64,000 nt of DNA from Xestospongia bergquistia (lineage: Eukaryota; Porifera; Demospongiae; Haplosclerida; Petrosiidae). The stretch spans positions 1,550,001 through 1,614,000 of the forward strand of contig OZ014423.1 in the NCBI GenBank assembly GCA_963965975.1, in the 5' to 3' direction. The translations under genes and the position numbers were made by a program. Below are positions 23,201 through 34,411 of this stretch, one piece after another (positions within the stretch are counted from its first letter, which is position 1; every line of letters begins with the position of its first letter). Under the pieces are notes generated by a model, which saw nothing but the letters and a program-made list of their open reading frames with translations, was not told the origin of the DNA and did not search any database.

Positions 23201-25040
23201 AAGGAGGTTTGTTTAAGTCATGAATATCACATTTGTTACATAATATTACACACAATAGCTTTTTGTTCAGGAAACAGTTGCCTCACATCAGAAAGAACTA
23301 ATTGAAGTTCATCAAGCAAATCAACTCTCTATTACTGCTTTAAAAGATGAGCTAGAGAAACAGAACAAGAAAGCTTTGACTGAGTTACAAGAATTACATC
23401 AAAAGGACCTAGGTATTATATGGACAATACCAGAACGTATCAACTCTCTATCTCTTTACAGAATCTCTTGAAGAGCAATTGAAACAAGACCATCAGTTAT
23501 CATTAAGTACACTTCAATCACAATATAATGATAAAATACAACAAAGTGAAGTGAAATCTCAAGAGAAAATAACCAATCTTAACACAGAGGTAGTGAATGA
23601 TTTAAATAAACGATTACAAATGACTTCCAATTACATATTGTCTTTTAGCTTTCATTGAACAAAACAAGTGTTGCTGAATTATCACAGGAAATTGCAGACT
23701 GTCGTAACCTCTTAATGAGGGAAAAGGAAAGAGTGAGCCAATTAACAGTAGAGTTAAATACTACTAAGAAACATTTACAAGTGAAACATGAAGAGGTTTT
23801 AGTTACAAAGAGAGAAGCTACTATACAAATTAAGTGAGCTCTCTCAGTACTACATGTTGTCAATTTCATATCTTATTGTTAGATTACAAGAGGATCAACT
23901 ATCATCAGCTCATCGTGCTGAACTGGACAGCCTTCATTCTCAACAACGACATCAAACACAACTCTTACTCAATGACTTCAACAAAGCCAAACAATTACTC
24001 ACCACTAAAGTACAAGAGACAGAGCAAAGGTCAACATTTAAGATCATATCAATGACAATAACTACATTAACTGTACAATAAGTGATGTGTATTAATATTG
24101 TTCATGATTAACATGCAGTGAAGTGTAATGATGCATGGTACAATTCACTTGATTGATTGTTATCTATTGCTGTATATTTGAATTATTATTCTTAGGTTGT
24201 TTGAAGCTGAGCAACGTTACAGAAACAGAGAGCCACGACCTGAAGATGTTGAATATATCAAAGAGTTAAAACGACGCCTAACAGAGCAGGAAATGAAAAC
24301 AAAAGAGCTCATTGTCAGTCAAAACCCCTATAATAATAATGTAATTAATTAGACTCATTGTAGGCTGAGAAGAAACTCTATCAGTTGGAACTTATGAACA
24401 GAGAAAAGAACTACAACAAACTCTTCAATTCTAGTCCACATATTGGGGTACTTGACCCACTACATATAAAGAAAAAAGCCAAGGAATCAACAGGAGGTTC
24501 CACAAGTACTTTACGCTACTCAAGTGATCCTAGTTTATTTACCCCAAGTTCAGTGGACTCTTTACCCAGTCTCAATGGATCTGGGTCATTACTAGAACCC
24601 TCTACATTATCCCATCGAAGTCACTCCCCACACAAAATATCTTCCAAAGGAGGAGGACACTACAGTTATGATGATGGTGAATTACCTGGTCTTGTGCCAA
24701 GTCCAGTAATGTCTTCACATTCTCCCACAACTCTAAATGCAGGTAACACATTAAATTTCAATACAATTGAAATTGTGAGTAAAAACTTAAAATTTGTTTA
24801 TTATTTCACTGTTGTTGATTATTATATTCTTAGTTCAAACCCTCCCAAGTATTATAGTAATTTTGTTATTGTAATAACTAATGATATCATATGCTTTATA
24901 CAGGTCAACGTAAGCTCAAGTTTCTCTCAGGAAATGAACAAAGTGATCAACAAAGGAAACAACAACCTGATAAGAGAATTGGTCGATTGTTAGAAAGTTT
25001 TCCTCCATCTCAGTCAAAGGTTGTACATGCAGTTCATTGA
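20296..25040 (+). CDS. FAM184A: FAM184-like long coiled-coil protein
   Basis: Seventeen exons join in frame: 20296-20412, 20753-20959, 21010-21236, 21286-21752, 21805-21986, 22036-22189, 22238-22575, 22629-22750, 22794-22944, 22994-23206, 23271-23412, 23462-23589, 23649-23833, 23883-24029, 24196-24313, 24364-24742 and 24904-25040. They encode 1137 aa, the size of vertebrate FAM184A. Start and end both match that family: KKIAQLTKVVHNLHTKIDDHE near the N-terminus, DFNKAKQLL, RPEDVEYIKELK, and LYQLELMNREKNYNKLFNSS followed by HIGVLDPL near the C-terminus. Nearly everything between is heptad-type coiled coil rich in Glu, Lys, Gln and Leu. The tail after residue 1000 is Ser/Pro-rich. The molecular role of the family is poorly known. 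Many introns are only 43-60 bp. Confidence 0.88.
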
Positions 25041-25148
25041 ATGTTATTAAAATTTTTTTAATACTACAATAATCAGTTAAAAATACAGTGTTCCTAAACT
25101 ACACATAAGCTAAACTACATATGTAATGTCAAGGATCATTGTAGCTCT

Positions 25149-26180
25149 TTATTTGCTCCATCGAGCACAGGAAAGATCATATTTTAATGTCTTCTTGTTA
25201 ACACAATTTGGAAGACCATTAGGATCAGTATGTGACATCGCGTATAGTGTAGCATCTATAGCACCTTGACGCACATCTTCATAGCTCTCCTTGCTATACC
25301 ACCCAGCATGGGGGGTCAAAACAAGATTGGGAACACCTTCAAATGGACTACCTTTTAGCTCAAACGGCTCTGTACACTGCACATCGAGTGCTGCACCTCC
25401 TAGTTGACCCTCTTTAAGGGCCTTGGCCAATGCTGGTTCGTCTATTTGACCTCCACGTGATGTATTGACAAGGAATGCATCTTTTTTAAAGAGTTTCAAT
25501 CGCTCTTCATTGATAATGTTCTTGGTCTCTGGTGTCAGTGGGCAATGAATAGTAACACAGTGACTCCTTTGAATAAGTTCTTCGACAGTATTGACTATTT
25601 CGATCCCTATAGCTTTCTCTGTTCCGCAACGGAGATAAGGATCATAAACAATAACATTAAACCCAAAGGCCTTAGCGCGATAGCATACAGCCATACCAAT
25701 ATTGCCCATACCAATCAAACCCAGGGTCTTACCTCTAATACGCCGTGCTGCATTAGCATCGTCAACAAACTCGGTAAAAGTGTGATATATTTTACCGTTT
25801 TGAATTGCTTGATGAAGAAGTGTGGTTTGACGAAACATGGCAAGAATGTGAGCAAATGTTGTGTCAGCAACTTCCTCTATGCCATAGTCTGGAACATTGC
25901 ATACACATATGCCCAACTCTGAAGCAGCTTTTGTATCAATGTTGTCAACTCCAATGCCCAATCTAACTACCACTTTGAGTTGGGGGCAACGCTGCTGCAG
26001 GGAATGAGTGATCGTGTAAAGATGGTTGGTAATGATAAATTGAACACGACCCCACTGCTCATCAGATAATTCACTCTCTAAATCAGGACAGACAAGTAAT
26101 TCCACCTGGTCTTTAAGCGCTGTCTTTTCAATTTTAGCATCGGTATCTGCTAAGAGCAACACAATTGGTTTACCAGACAT
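25149..26180 (-). CDS. CtBP-like D-2-hydroxyacid dehydrogenase, intronless
   Basis: A single open frame of 343 aa on the minus strand starts at the ATG at 26180. It has the D-isomer 2-hydroxyacid dehydrogenase layout. The NAD-binding GMGNIG lies at 157-162, with the acidic residue at D180 (VIVYDPYL). The catalytic set is R242 (NTSRGGQIDE), E271 (CTEPF) and H291 (TPHAGWYS). The Trp at 294 after the catalytic His, and the phrases KAASELGICVCNVPDYGIEE and RAKAFGFNVIVYDPYL, are closer to C-terminal binding protein than to phosphoglycerate or glyoxylate reductases. The long CtBP C-terminal tail is missing. It could be a CtBP-type corepressor core or a metabolic relative. Absence of introns beside intron-rich genes hints at retroposition or intron loss. 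Confidence 0.82.
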   Translation of the reverse strand: MSGKPIVLLLADTDAKIEKTALKDQVELLVCPDLESELSDEQWGRVQFIITNHLYTITHSLQQRCPQLKVVVRLGIGVDNIDTKAASELGICVCNVPDYGIEEVADTTFAHILAMFRQTTLLHQAIQNGKIYHTFTEFVDDANAARRIRGKTLGLIGMGNIGMAVCYRAKAFGFNVIVYDPYLRCGTEKAIGIEIVNTVEELIQRSHCVTIHCPLTPETKNIINEERLKLFKKDAFLVNTSRGGQIDEPALAKALKEGQLGGAALDVQCTEPFELKGSPFEGVPNLVLTPHAGWYSKESYEDVRQGAIDATLYAMSHTDPNGLPNCVNKKTLKYDLSCARWSK

Positions 26181-26512
26181 TTTTAATTGAGTGTGTTAGA
26201 GCTCAAAACGATTAACAGAGTTAATAGGGCCCAATTTCAGCTATTTCTGCTGTTAAGGTCATAGTACAATGATGCTATTATAGCTTATCTAATCAAGTTA
26301 ATTATTTAATTAATTAAACCAAACCTTTTATTCTTCCGGCAGGATATTTGTTTTAGCGTTTAGAGTAACTTTTGTGGGTGGTGATTCGCTGACTCAAGTT
26401 ATAGCCTCGAGTAAATAGATGATAATCTCTATGTTATTATTCTGACTATAATATATTGTTTTCTATTCCTTCAGTTCATTTAATTGACTCAAATTGACTG
26501 ACACAAGTGGGT
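26181..26512. promoter_or_regulatory. Divergent promoter region CtBP-like / FEM1-like
   Basis: These 332 bp separate two intronless genes transcribed away from each other. The run ATTAATTATTTAATTAATTAA lies at about 26300. TTCCTTCAG at 26467 could be a splice acceptor of a 5' UTR intron for the plus-strand gene. Confidence 0.35.
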
Positions 26513-28537
26513 ATGTTCAGTATATCAATGGACTTTCGATTCAAAGAAGATGAGTACAAAAAGCTCTACACGCTCTGTGGTTCTGAAAGTTTAGAAAAAG
26601 TTACATCTTTTTTTGATAACATACCAGAGGAAATAAAAAGAAGATTTGGTCCCTCAACGCTATGTCCAGATGCTAAGTTTGGTCTGCCGTCTCCTTTAGG
26701 TGAAGCAGCTCATAATGGCCGTCTTGATGTGGTCAAATATCTACTGGAGAATTATGGGGACATAATCGATGTCAATGAAGGCGCTAAATTTTGCCGGAAG
26801 AAGGAGTACTTCACTCAAAAAGAAAGGCTAAGTGTTTCTCCTATGGTTGCTGCCTGTACTAACAACAATGTTGAATTAGTTAAGTACCTAATATCTAAAG
26901 GAGGTGACATTCACAAACCAGCATACAGATGGGGTACACCATTATCTATTGCTGCACGGTATGCTTGCAATGACGTGATAACATATCTCTTAGATCTTGG
27001 TGCTGATATTGAATATGCTGATGAGCAAGGATACACACCTTTGCTAATGGCCTGTGGTAATCTTTGCCATGATTTGAAAACTATTTCACTATTATTAAGT
27101 CGAGGAGCTAATCGAGAACAGAAAACTATACAAGGCTATGCAGCAATGCATGTGGCAGCTATTGATGGCAATTGGAAAATGCTTCAGTTGTTGGTATCTG
27201 AAGGGTTTCCTTCTTATTGTGGTGAGGCTGACCCTTTCAATGATGACTACGTTCCCTCTCCTGCTCATCTTTCTGCAACAAACAAGAAAATTCATGGAGC
27301 CGACTATCTTACTTGCCTACCAGAGTGTTCAGATATATGCAAAGGAGAAGCTTATATATGTTTAGTGGATAACTCTTTTGATGAAGTAGGGATTTGGAGA
27401 AGAGGGTTACAGATTATGAATGAAAGTCCTGAAGAACCAAAGTATCCTCCTCTGCTAGCTGATTATGGATTTCGTAAAGAGATGGCAACTGTAGAGGAAC
27501 TGAATGAACTTCAAAATGATGATAGTTTCGAAGAAGAATTCTATTTACAGCTAGCTATGATTCGAGAGCGTTGTTTGGGTTTTAATCATCCGACTGTAGC
27601 CTATTTTATAGCCCAACAAGGTCAGGCTGTTTGGAAAAAGCATCAAAATAAGGAGTTTGCAGAATTTCTATGGTTAAGATCACTAAAATTAGTCACTATG
27701 AAGGCAGCTTGGATTGAGAGACATGCACTCACTGACAATGTAGGTTTTGCTGATGAATTAGCCAGTAGTGCTTTTTCTGCATTAGGGAATTCTCAGACAG
27801 GTATTGTACGTATGATGCGACTAGTTGACAATTATCCATTTGCGTTAAAGATTTTTGAATATGCTGTTGCCATTTTTGAAGTTTGTCTAAAACTTCCTAT
27901 TACTACAAAAATCCTCGAGGACTTGTTTGACCGTGTTGTTCGAGCTATGTCTTTATGTGCTTTGTGTGCTAGTAAGGAGATTACTTCTATGAAGACCATA
28001 CCTATTCCCATTCAAGAGACAGCAAGGAAAGTTATAACATGGTCTGTCTATCCTCGTATTGGTACTACTTTGTTGCACCAGTTTATTGAGAAAATCACTT
28101 CGAATTCTAAGCTGGACTATGAAACCCTTGCTTATGTTTTAGAATTTCTACTTGATGCTGGTTGTTACAAAGATGTAAATGTAACTAGTAAGATAACTGG
28201 ATACCGACCATTACACTGTGCTGCCCTAATAAGAGATGATCTATATCACTTTCTGAAGCGATATACAGCAGAATGTCTCCTTGCATACGGTGCTCATTTG
28301 GATGCTGTTGATGCATACGACAGTACACCTTTGGAACTCTGTAACAGAAGAACAAATAACATCTATGCTAATCTCCACGCTCGTTATCCTCTTCCCCTTT
28401 CTTGTTATGCAGCAAGAGCTATTATTGATGACTGTATACCGTATCAGTTTATGGATCTACCGAAGCACATTATTCAGTATATAGCACTTCATGATGCTGA
28501 TATTATTGAGACTAATCTATATTTTCATAGATGGTGA
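26513..28537 (+). CDS. FEM1-like ankyrin-repeat protein, intronless
   Basis: This single open frame of 674 aa starts at the ATG at 26513 (the frame is open slightly upstream, but without ATG). About five ankyrin repeats occupy roughly residues 60-260 (SPLGEAAHNGRLDVVKYLLE, SPMVAACTNNNVELVKYLIS, TPLSIAARYACNDVITYLLD and others). The helical middle region carries the FEM1 landmark ERCLGFNHPTVAYFIAQQG. Two more ankyrin-like units near the C-terminus (GYRPLHCAAL, STPLELCNRR) precede a CYAARAI-type end. FEM1 proteins are substrate receptors of Cullin-2 ubiquitin ligases that read C-terminal degrons. Divergence from FEM1A/B/C is considerable, so paralogue identity is not assigned. Confidence 0.8.
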   Translation: MFSISMDFRFKEDEYKKLYTLCGSESLEKVTSFFDNIPEEIKRRFGPSTLCPDAKFGLPSPLGEAAHNGRLDVVKYLLENYGDIIDVNEGAKFCRKKEYFTQKERLSVSPMVAACTNNNVELVKYLISKGGDIHKPAYRWGTPLSIAARYACNDVITYLLDLGADIEYADEQGYTPLLMACGNLCHDLKTISLLLSRGANREQKTIQGYAAMHVAAIDGNWKMLQLLVSEGFPSYCGEADPFNDDYVPSPAHLSATNKKIHGADYLTCLPECSDICKGEAYICLVDNSFDEVGIWRRGLQIMNESPEEPKYPPLLADYGFRKEMATVEELNELQNDDSFEEEFYLQLAMIRERCLGFNHPTVAYFIAQQGQAVWKKHQNKEFAEFLWLRSLKLVTMKAAWIERHALTDNVGFADELASSAFSALGNSQTGIVRMMRLVDNYPFALKIFEYAVAIFEVCLKLPITTKILEDLFDRVVRAMSLCALCASKEITSMKTIPIPIQETARKVITWSVYPRIGTTLLHQFIEKITSNSKLDYETLAYVLEFLLDAGCYKDVNVTSKITGYRPLHCAALIRDDLYHFLKRYTAECLLAYGAHLDAVDAYDSTPLELCNRRTNNIYANLHARYPLPLSCYAARAIIDDCIPYQFMDLPKHIIQYIALHDADIIETNLYFHRW

Positions 28538-28637
28538 AGAAAAAAATCACATAGGAAACATTTAACAGTATGTTTGCATGAGGAACAATTGTTTTATTAT
28601 TTAATGACATTATTCCATGCACCATCTCTTTAAAAAT

Positions 28638-31600
28638 TCATCTCCAACTGCTGAAGTTAGCACCACTCCTAGATGTTAATTCAGTAGATAATTACAATTC
28701 ATAATAACTTACATTGGTCCCATTCCTGTCCCCGTACCCATTTCTGAATCAAATCCTTCAGATCCACCTTGAGCTAAACCTCCAAATGTAGGCATACTGG
28801 CACTCCTATATACAAACATCACCAACAGTGCATTACTTAGTATTAGCAACTTACTGTCCTCCACTAAACAGGCCCCCTCTCAACCCTGCCAATCCTCCAC
28901 CCATTGAGCCACTCCCCCCGAGAGATCCAAATACCCTATGAAGATGAGGTACAAATGAAAACTGAAGTGTAGAACCTTTGCCAGATAATATTGACATGGC
29001 ACAGTTGGTATGATGATGACCATAGATATTAGTGTAGTCTCTCCTACCTTTCATTTGTTAATGACAGAGGTACTTGCTGTTGTTGAGTCTGTGCCAATAA
29101 GGAACCCCCTCCAAACTTGGGAGCACCAGGAGCTAGGAGACGAAAGCAGTTTGATGTATAATGAATCAATGCATGATCTTACAGGTATGCGTCATGCCAA
29201 GCATTCCTCCACTATTGGGAGAGGCATCTGAACCTAGCCTTGGAGGTAAAGACTGTGTAACTAGACCACTTAAGGGAGTAATGGAAGAACCAGGAAACAC
29301 TACTATATTAAAGAAGATAAAATTAGTAACTAAGAATGAAGTATTTTTAAAAAATTATGGTTCTCTTATACTCTACCTTTTGGCTGTTGTAATAACATTC
29401 CTGAAGTCCCTAAACTCTGGGGGAGAAAAAGAGTTCATGGTGGCACACAGTTATTTTCCTACCTGCATTGTACTACTGGATGAAGATTGAAATAGTGATG
29501 GTTTGCTCATTGTAGGACCACCTCCTAGACTGAGACTGGAAAACAAGGATGCCGAACCCAAACCTTTGCTATCTGATATGTCATCTATGGTATGTAATGA
29601 GACATGAACTGTTTGTCCCATCTACAACATACTCACTATCTAAATTATCTTCGTCCATATCTTGATCACCACCAAATGCTTCATCTTCATTATCATCCTG
29701 TGTGTATGAATGTATCATTAATTATGCTAATTAAAGGAGTCATGGTACCTCTCCTCCACCAGTAGCCAGGTTTAATAAGCCAATTGCTTCTGCAGCCTGA
29801 TCAGAACCAACTCCTCCCTGATTTGAAGTCAACAAGCTCTTGAAACCAGTCAAATTAGTTTGACCAATTGTTAAGCTAGTGGAAGTAGCTGCTGTGGCAG
29901 GTCCAACGTTTGGTAATGCTATATTTAAGGGTGTGGTTGTAGGCAGAGTCTGTTGGCCTGATGTAGTAGTTACAGTTTGAGATGTAACTTGACCAGCAAT
30001 AGGAATGGTGCTAGATATGGGAGGAGGAGTGGGTGTGGTTTTATTGAGATCAGCAGAACTTCCACTATGAGAAGTAGGTGCTGATAAAGAAAAGCTTTCA
30101 GTACCATTTGAACTGACATCCTCTTTATCTTCACTAAATTTACCAACACCTGACTCAGTTGTCTTTGGGATGGATTGTAAAGACACTGTAAGTGGCGAAG
30201 TTGGGAGAGCTGTTGCCCCAAGGGGAAAACTAAGAGGTCGCTGTAAAATGGGAGTACCAGATATGACAGGACTTCCAGATATTTTAGTAAGAGTTGATGA
30301 CTGTTGAGAAGCTGTGGTTGTTTGAGTAGCAACAATAGAAATAGCAGGACTAACTGAAGTTGAGGAGTGACTTGATGGGTTTTGTGTGGTTTCACTAATG
30401 GTACTAGAAATAGCAGTATTAGCTGAAGTCAAAGAGTGACTTGATGGCTGCCTGCTAGAGATAGCAGAACTTAAGATTAGGGAGTGATCCAATGGTTGTG
30501 AAGTAGTAGTACTAGAAACAGCAAGGTTTGGTGATGTAAGGAGGTTGCTTAACTGTGATTGCTGTGAATTTGGGAAAATTTGACTAGCAGTACTAGAGAT
30601 ACCAGATGTAGAGGGTTGACTTGATGGCTGTTGAGACATTGTGGTAGTTTGACTGGTAGCAGTATTAGTAGTACTAGTCAGGTTCAAGAGACCACTAAAT
30701 GGCTGTGACGTTGGGGTATCAGTACTAGAGATGCCAAATGTAGGGGGTTGACTTGATGGCTGTTGAGACATTGTGGTAGTTTGACTGGTAGCAGTATTAG
30801 TAGTACTAGTCAGGTTCAAGAGACCACTAAATGGCTGTGACGTTGGGGTATCAGTACTAGAGATCCCAAATGTAGGGGGTTGACTTGATGGCTGTTGAGA
30901 CATTGTGGTAGTTTGACTGGTAGCAATACTAGTAGTACTAGACAGACTCAAGAGATTACTAAACAATGGCTGTGAAATTGGGGTAGTCTGGCTAAATATA
31001 ACAGGACTACTTGACATTGTAGAATGACTTGATGACTGTTGTGAAGTTAGACCAAAGGAAACAAGACTACTGGATGTACTGGGACCTAATGATTGTTGTA
31101 CAGTTGTGCTAGTATTAGAGATAGCTGGGCTGACACTCAGTGGAAGGTGACTTGAAGGTCTTTGCGGTGTGCTACTACTACCAAAGACAAATTGATCAGT
31201 AGACGATGAAGAACCAAAAGAAAATGTTTTAGAAAGATTTGGAGTAAAATATGAACCAGCTCCACTTGAAATAAAGGATGGTCCATTTTTTGAGGTAGTT
31301 GATGAGAAAACTGAAGTACTATCAGTTGTGGCAGTACTTTCTACTGCAGTAGTAGTGGTTTTACTAGTGGCAAAAGATGAAGATCTCAAAGGATATTGAC
31401 CAGTAGAAGTAGGTGTACTAAGTAGAGCTTGAGTAACAAAAAGAGGAGACTTTGATGTCACTGTACCTATTCCAATTTGAGTCTGAGTCAAACCAGTACC
31501 GGAATGAGTCCCAGTGTAGGGTGACATTGATGGTACTGTTGAACTAATAGGTACACCAACTGATGAAAGTGGGACAAAGGGCCTTACTGAGCTAGTAGGC

Positions 31601-34369
31601 TGGGTAGATGATATGGTTGAAGTAGTAAGTGGTCTTGTTGAGCCTGAAGGTGGGATGGATGGTCCTATCGAACTAGAATTTAAACTGAAACTAGTGGGTG
31701 GGGCAGACAATCCGACTAAACTAGCAGACGGGTCAGAAGTTTGAGTCAAACTAATGGGTGAGGGAGAAGGTCCAGTAAAATTAGTGGGTGGGACAGAAGG
31801 TCTAATTGAACCAGTGGGTGGGACAGAAGGTTTAATTGAGCCAGTGGGTGAGACAGAAGGTCCAGTAAAATTAGTGGGGGGGACAGATGAACCAGTGGGT
31901 GGGACAGAAGGTCTAATTGAACCAGTGAGTGAGGCAGAAGGTCCAATCGAATTAGTGGATGAAACAGAAGGTCTAATTGAGCCAGTAGGTGATATGGAAG
32001 GTCTAGTTGAACTAGTAGGTGGGAAAGGTCTAATAATTACATTAGTGAGTGGCCTGGTCGAACTTATTGGTGGAGCAGATGACAATGATGATATAGTGGA
32101 TCCAGTCAATGGAGTGGCTATTGAACTGGCTTGTGGCAAATGAGCTGAAGATATATTTGCAGGATAATATGAAAATAAAGGGTTAGCAAAACTAGTGAGT
32201 GGAACAGCGTGTTGTTGACCAGATGTAGTGCTAGATAATGGTAATCTTGTAGCACTGGTAAAACTGGTTATAGAACCTGATTGAACAGATTGTCCAGCAT
32301 AAGACAAATGATATAGAGGAGGTTGACCTCCAGTGGTCTGTGTTACATTGACATTACTGGATGGTGGTTTGCCCCATTCAACAACAGAACTTCTAGGACT
32401 TTGGTTTGGAACTACACTTCCCACATAACTAATAGTCTGACCAGTTCCTGGTCTGATTCCAGTTCCAGGTCCAGGTCCAGGTCCAGGTCCTGGTCCTGGT
32501 CCTGGTCCTGGTCCAGGTCCTGGTCCTGGTCCTGGTCCTGGTCCAGGTCCTGGTCCTGGTCCTGGTCCAAGTCTAGCTCCAGCTGCTGGTCCAGGTCCCT
32601 GTCCCATTTCAGGTACTACTCCTTGTTGCACTTGATCAATTTTCAAAACTTTAGCAATATCATTGGGTTGGGGAATACGTATGACATGATCTGTTACTAT
32701 TGCACCAGTAGGTGTGGCAGGAGAATCAGGCAAGACAGTACCAGGAGAAGCTTGAGTAGGACTTTCATCACCTCCATTAACTGGCACAGGAGTAGAGGTA
32801 GATGACAAAGGAGCTGATTGGATGGGCATGACCAAATGAGGAATGCAACCTAATGAAGAAACAGTTGAATTATACTAAACCACACCCTACCCACACCTAC
32901 TTGGTTTTACAGTACGTACAGGCGTCAAAGTTAACTTCTTCATTTGATTACGAAGTAATTTAAGTCTCTGTTTTTCTTCAGGGCTGGGTTCTTGTCTATG
33001 AGGAGAAGAGTATGGGGTCCTGTCTGGAGTAGGATAGACTTGAGGACGAGGAGATGAATCTATTTAGAATGTATGAACATATTTTTATCAACATAACAAT
33101 TTACCAGGTGTTTCTGTCACTGTGTAGACTGGTTTCCATGATTGTGGAAGGAGTTTTAGAGCTTTCATTTGACACGACAACTGATTGAGTCTATAGTTCT
33201 ATGACAAAGACATGAGATCATAATACTAAACAGAGGAAGTACCATATTAACAAAATATGTAATAGAAAAAGACTAACTGGTATGAATATGTAATTATTAG
33301 AGTGTTTATTTAATGGATAAGTCACAAGTAAAATACAAAAAATAGTACTCACTTGATTTTTGATAATTTTGCGCTGATTCCTCAAGACAGAGTAGTAGTT
33401 TTGTACACTGGGAGACTTCATAGGACTCCTATCATAATGATATAATTATATATTAATTTAATGATAAGAATACCTTCCTCTTAGACGCTTTGAGTTGTGC
33501 CTTTTTTCTAGCTCACTATCTAATTGACCATTGACACCCCTAGAGAGAGAGAGAGAGACAGAGAGACAGAGACAGGGAAGAGAGACAGGGGAGAGAGACA
33601 GACAGAGAGAGAGATTTTAATCTACAATTTGATACTTTTTTATATACCTTAGACTTTGTTCTAAGAGAACAAATCTACTGTTAATCTCTTCCATTTTTTT
33701 AGCATTAAAAGGATCTAGAGGTTGTAACTATATACAAGAATCAATGGTCTTAACAATGAGCAATCTTACTCGACACAGAGCACGATGTTTAGGATCATGA
33801 TTACGAATCCATCGAACCCGAGCTTCTTCACTGAGTTCAAATCCTCGTAATACCTGATCACCAAGTTTACTGGTAGACTCTTGTAGACACTGTAAAGGAT
33901 ACATTAAAGACACTAGCAAGACTACAATACATACAGTAGTAATAGCGTCCATTTCTTTCTTCCTTTCCACTAATCTTTCTGTGATTTCTATAAGAGTATC
34001 TTGAAGCTCTTTCAAAGAGCCTAACTCTATAATAGAGAAAACATTAGTTACATCACATGAAACATTGACTCAATTGCATATCATGGATACACACATATAC
34101 AAATAGACAGAAATGGATCATCTTTTTAGCTTTAGTGTCACCTGGTATTTGGTAGTTCATCATGTCAATTTCATCTTCCCAAGCTCCAAAACAATCTTCT
34201 TGTTGTTCTTCTAAATTATTTAAATCTTCAACAAATTTATCAATCTGTCAACATTTGAAACAAAATCAAACTATATGTATAATGAGTGAATACCTCTGAA
34301 TCTATATGCTCAGTAAATGAGGCATTATAATCTTCAACAGCTGAAGTTGAGACAACATACTAACCATAG

Positions 34370-34411
<42 letters not shown>

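Larger units (their letters stand above)
29749..32849 (-). other. 3.1 kb low-complexity exon of Nup214
   Basis: This exon encodes 1033 residues dominated by Ser, Thr, Pro and Gln. It holds a Gly-Pro dipeptide run (32461-32570), roughly 12-residue repeats of the GSIRPSVPPT type (31750-32030) and a 132 bp tandem repeat (30605-30960). Only a handful of FG dipeptides occur (SFGSSSS, FVFGSSS, SFGLTS, TFGISS). The antisense strand also stays open for long stretches because of composition; those frames are not genes. Confidence 0.85.

Noticed and set aside
29740..32835. Long plus-strand open frames at 31754-32143 and 32323-32805 opposite Nup214
   Set aside because: They are antisense shadows of low-complexity Gly/Pro and Ser/Thr/Pro repeats. 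They have no splice or start context of their own.
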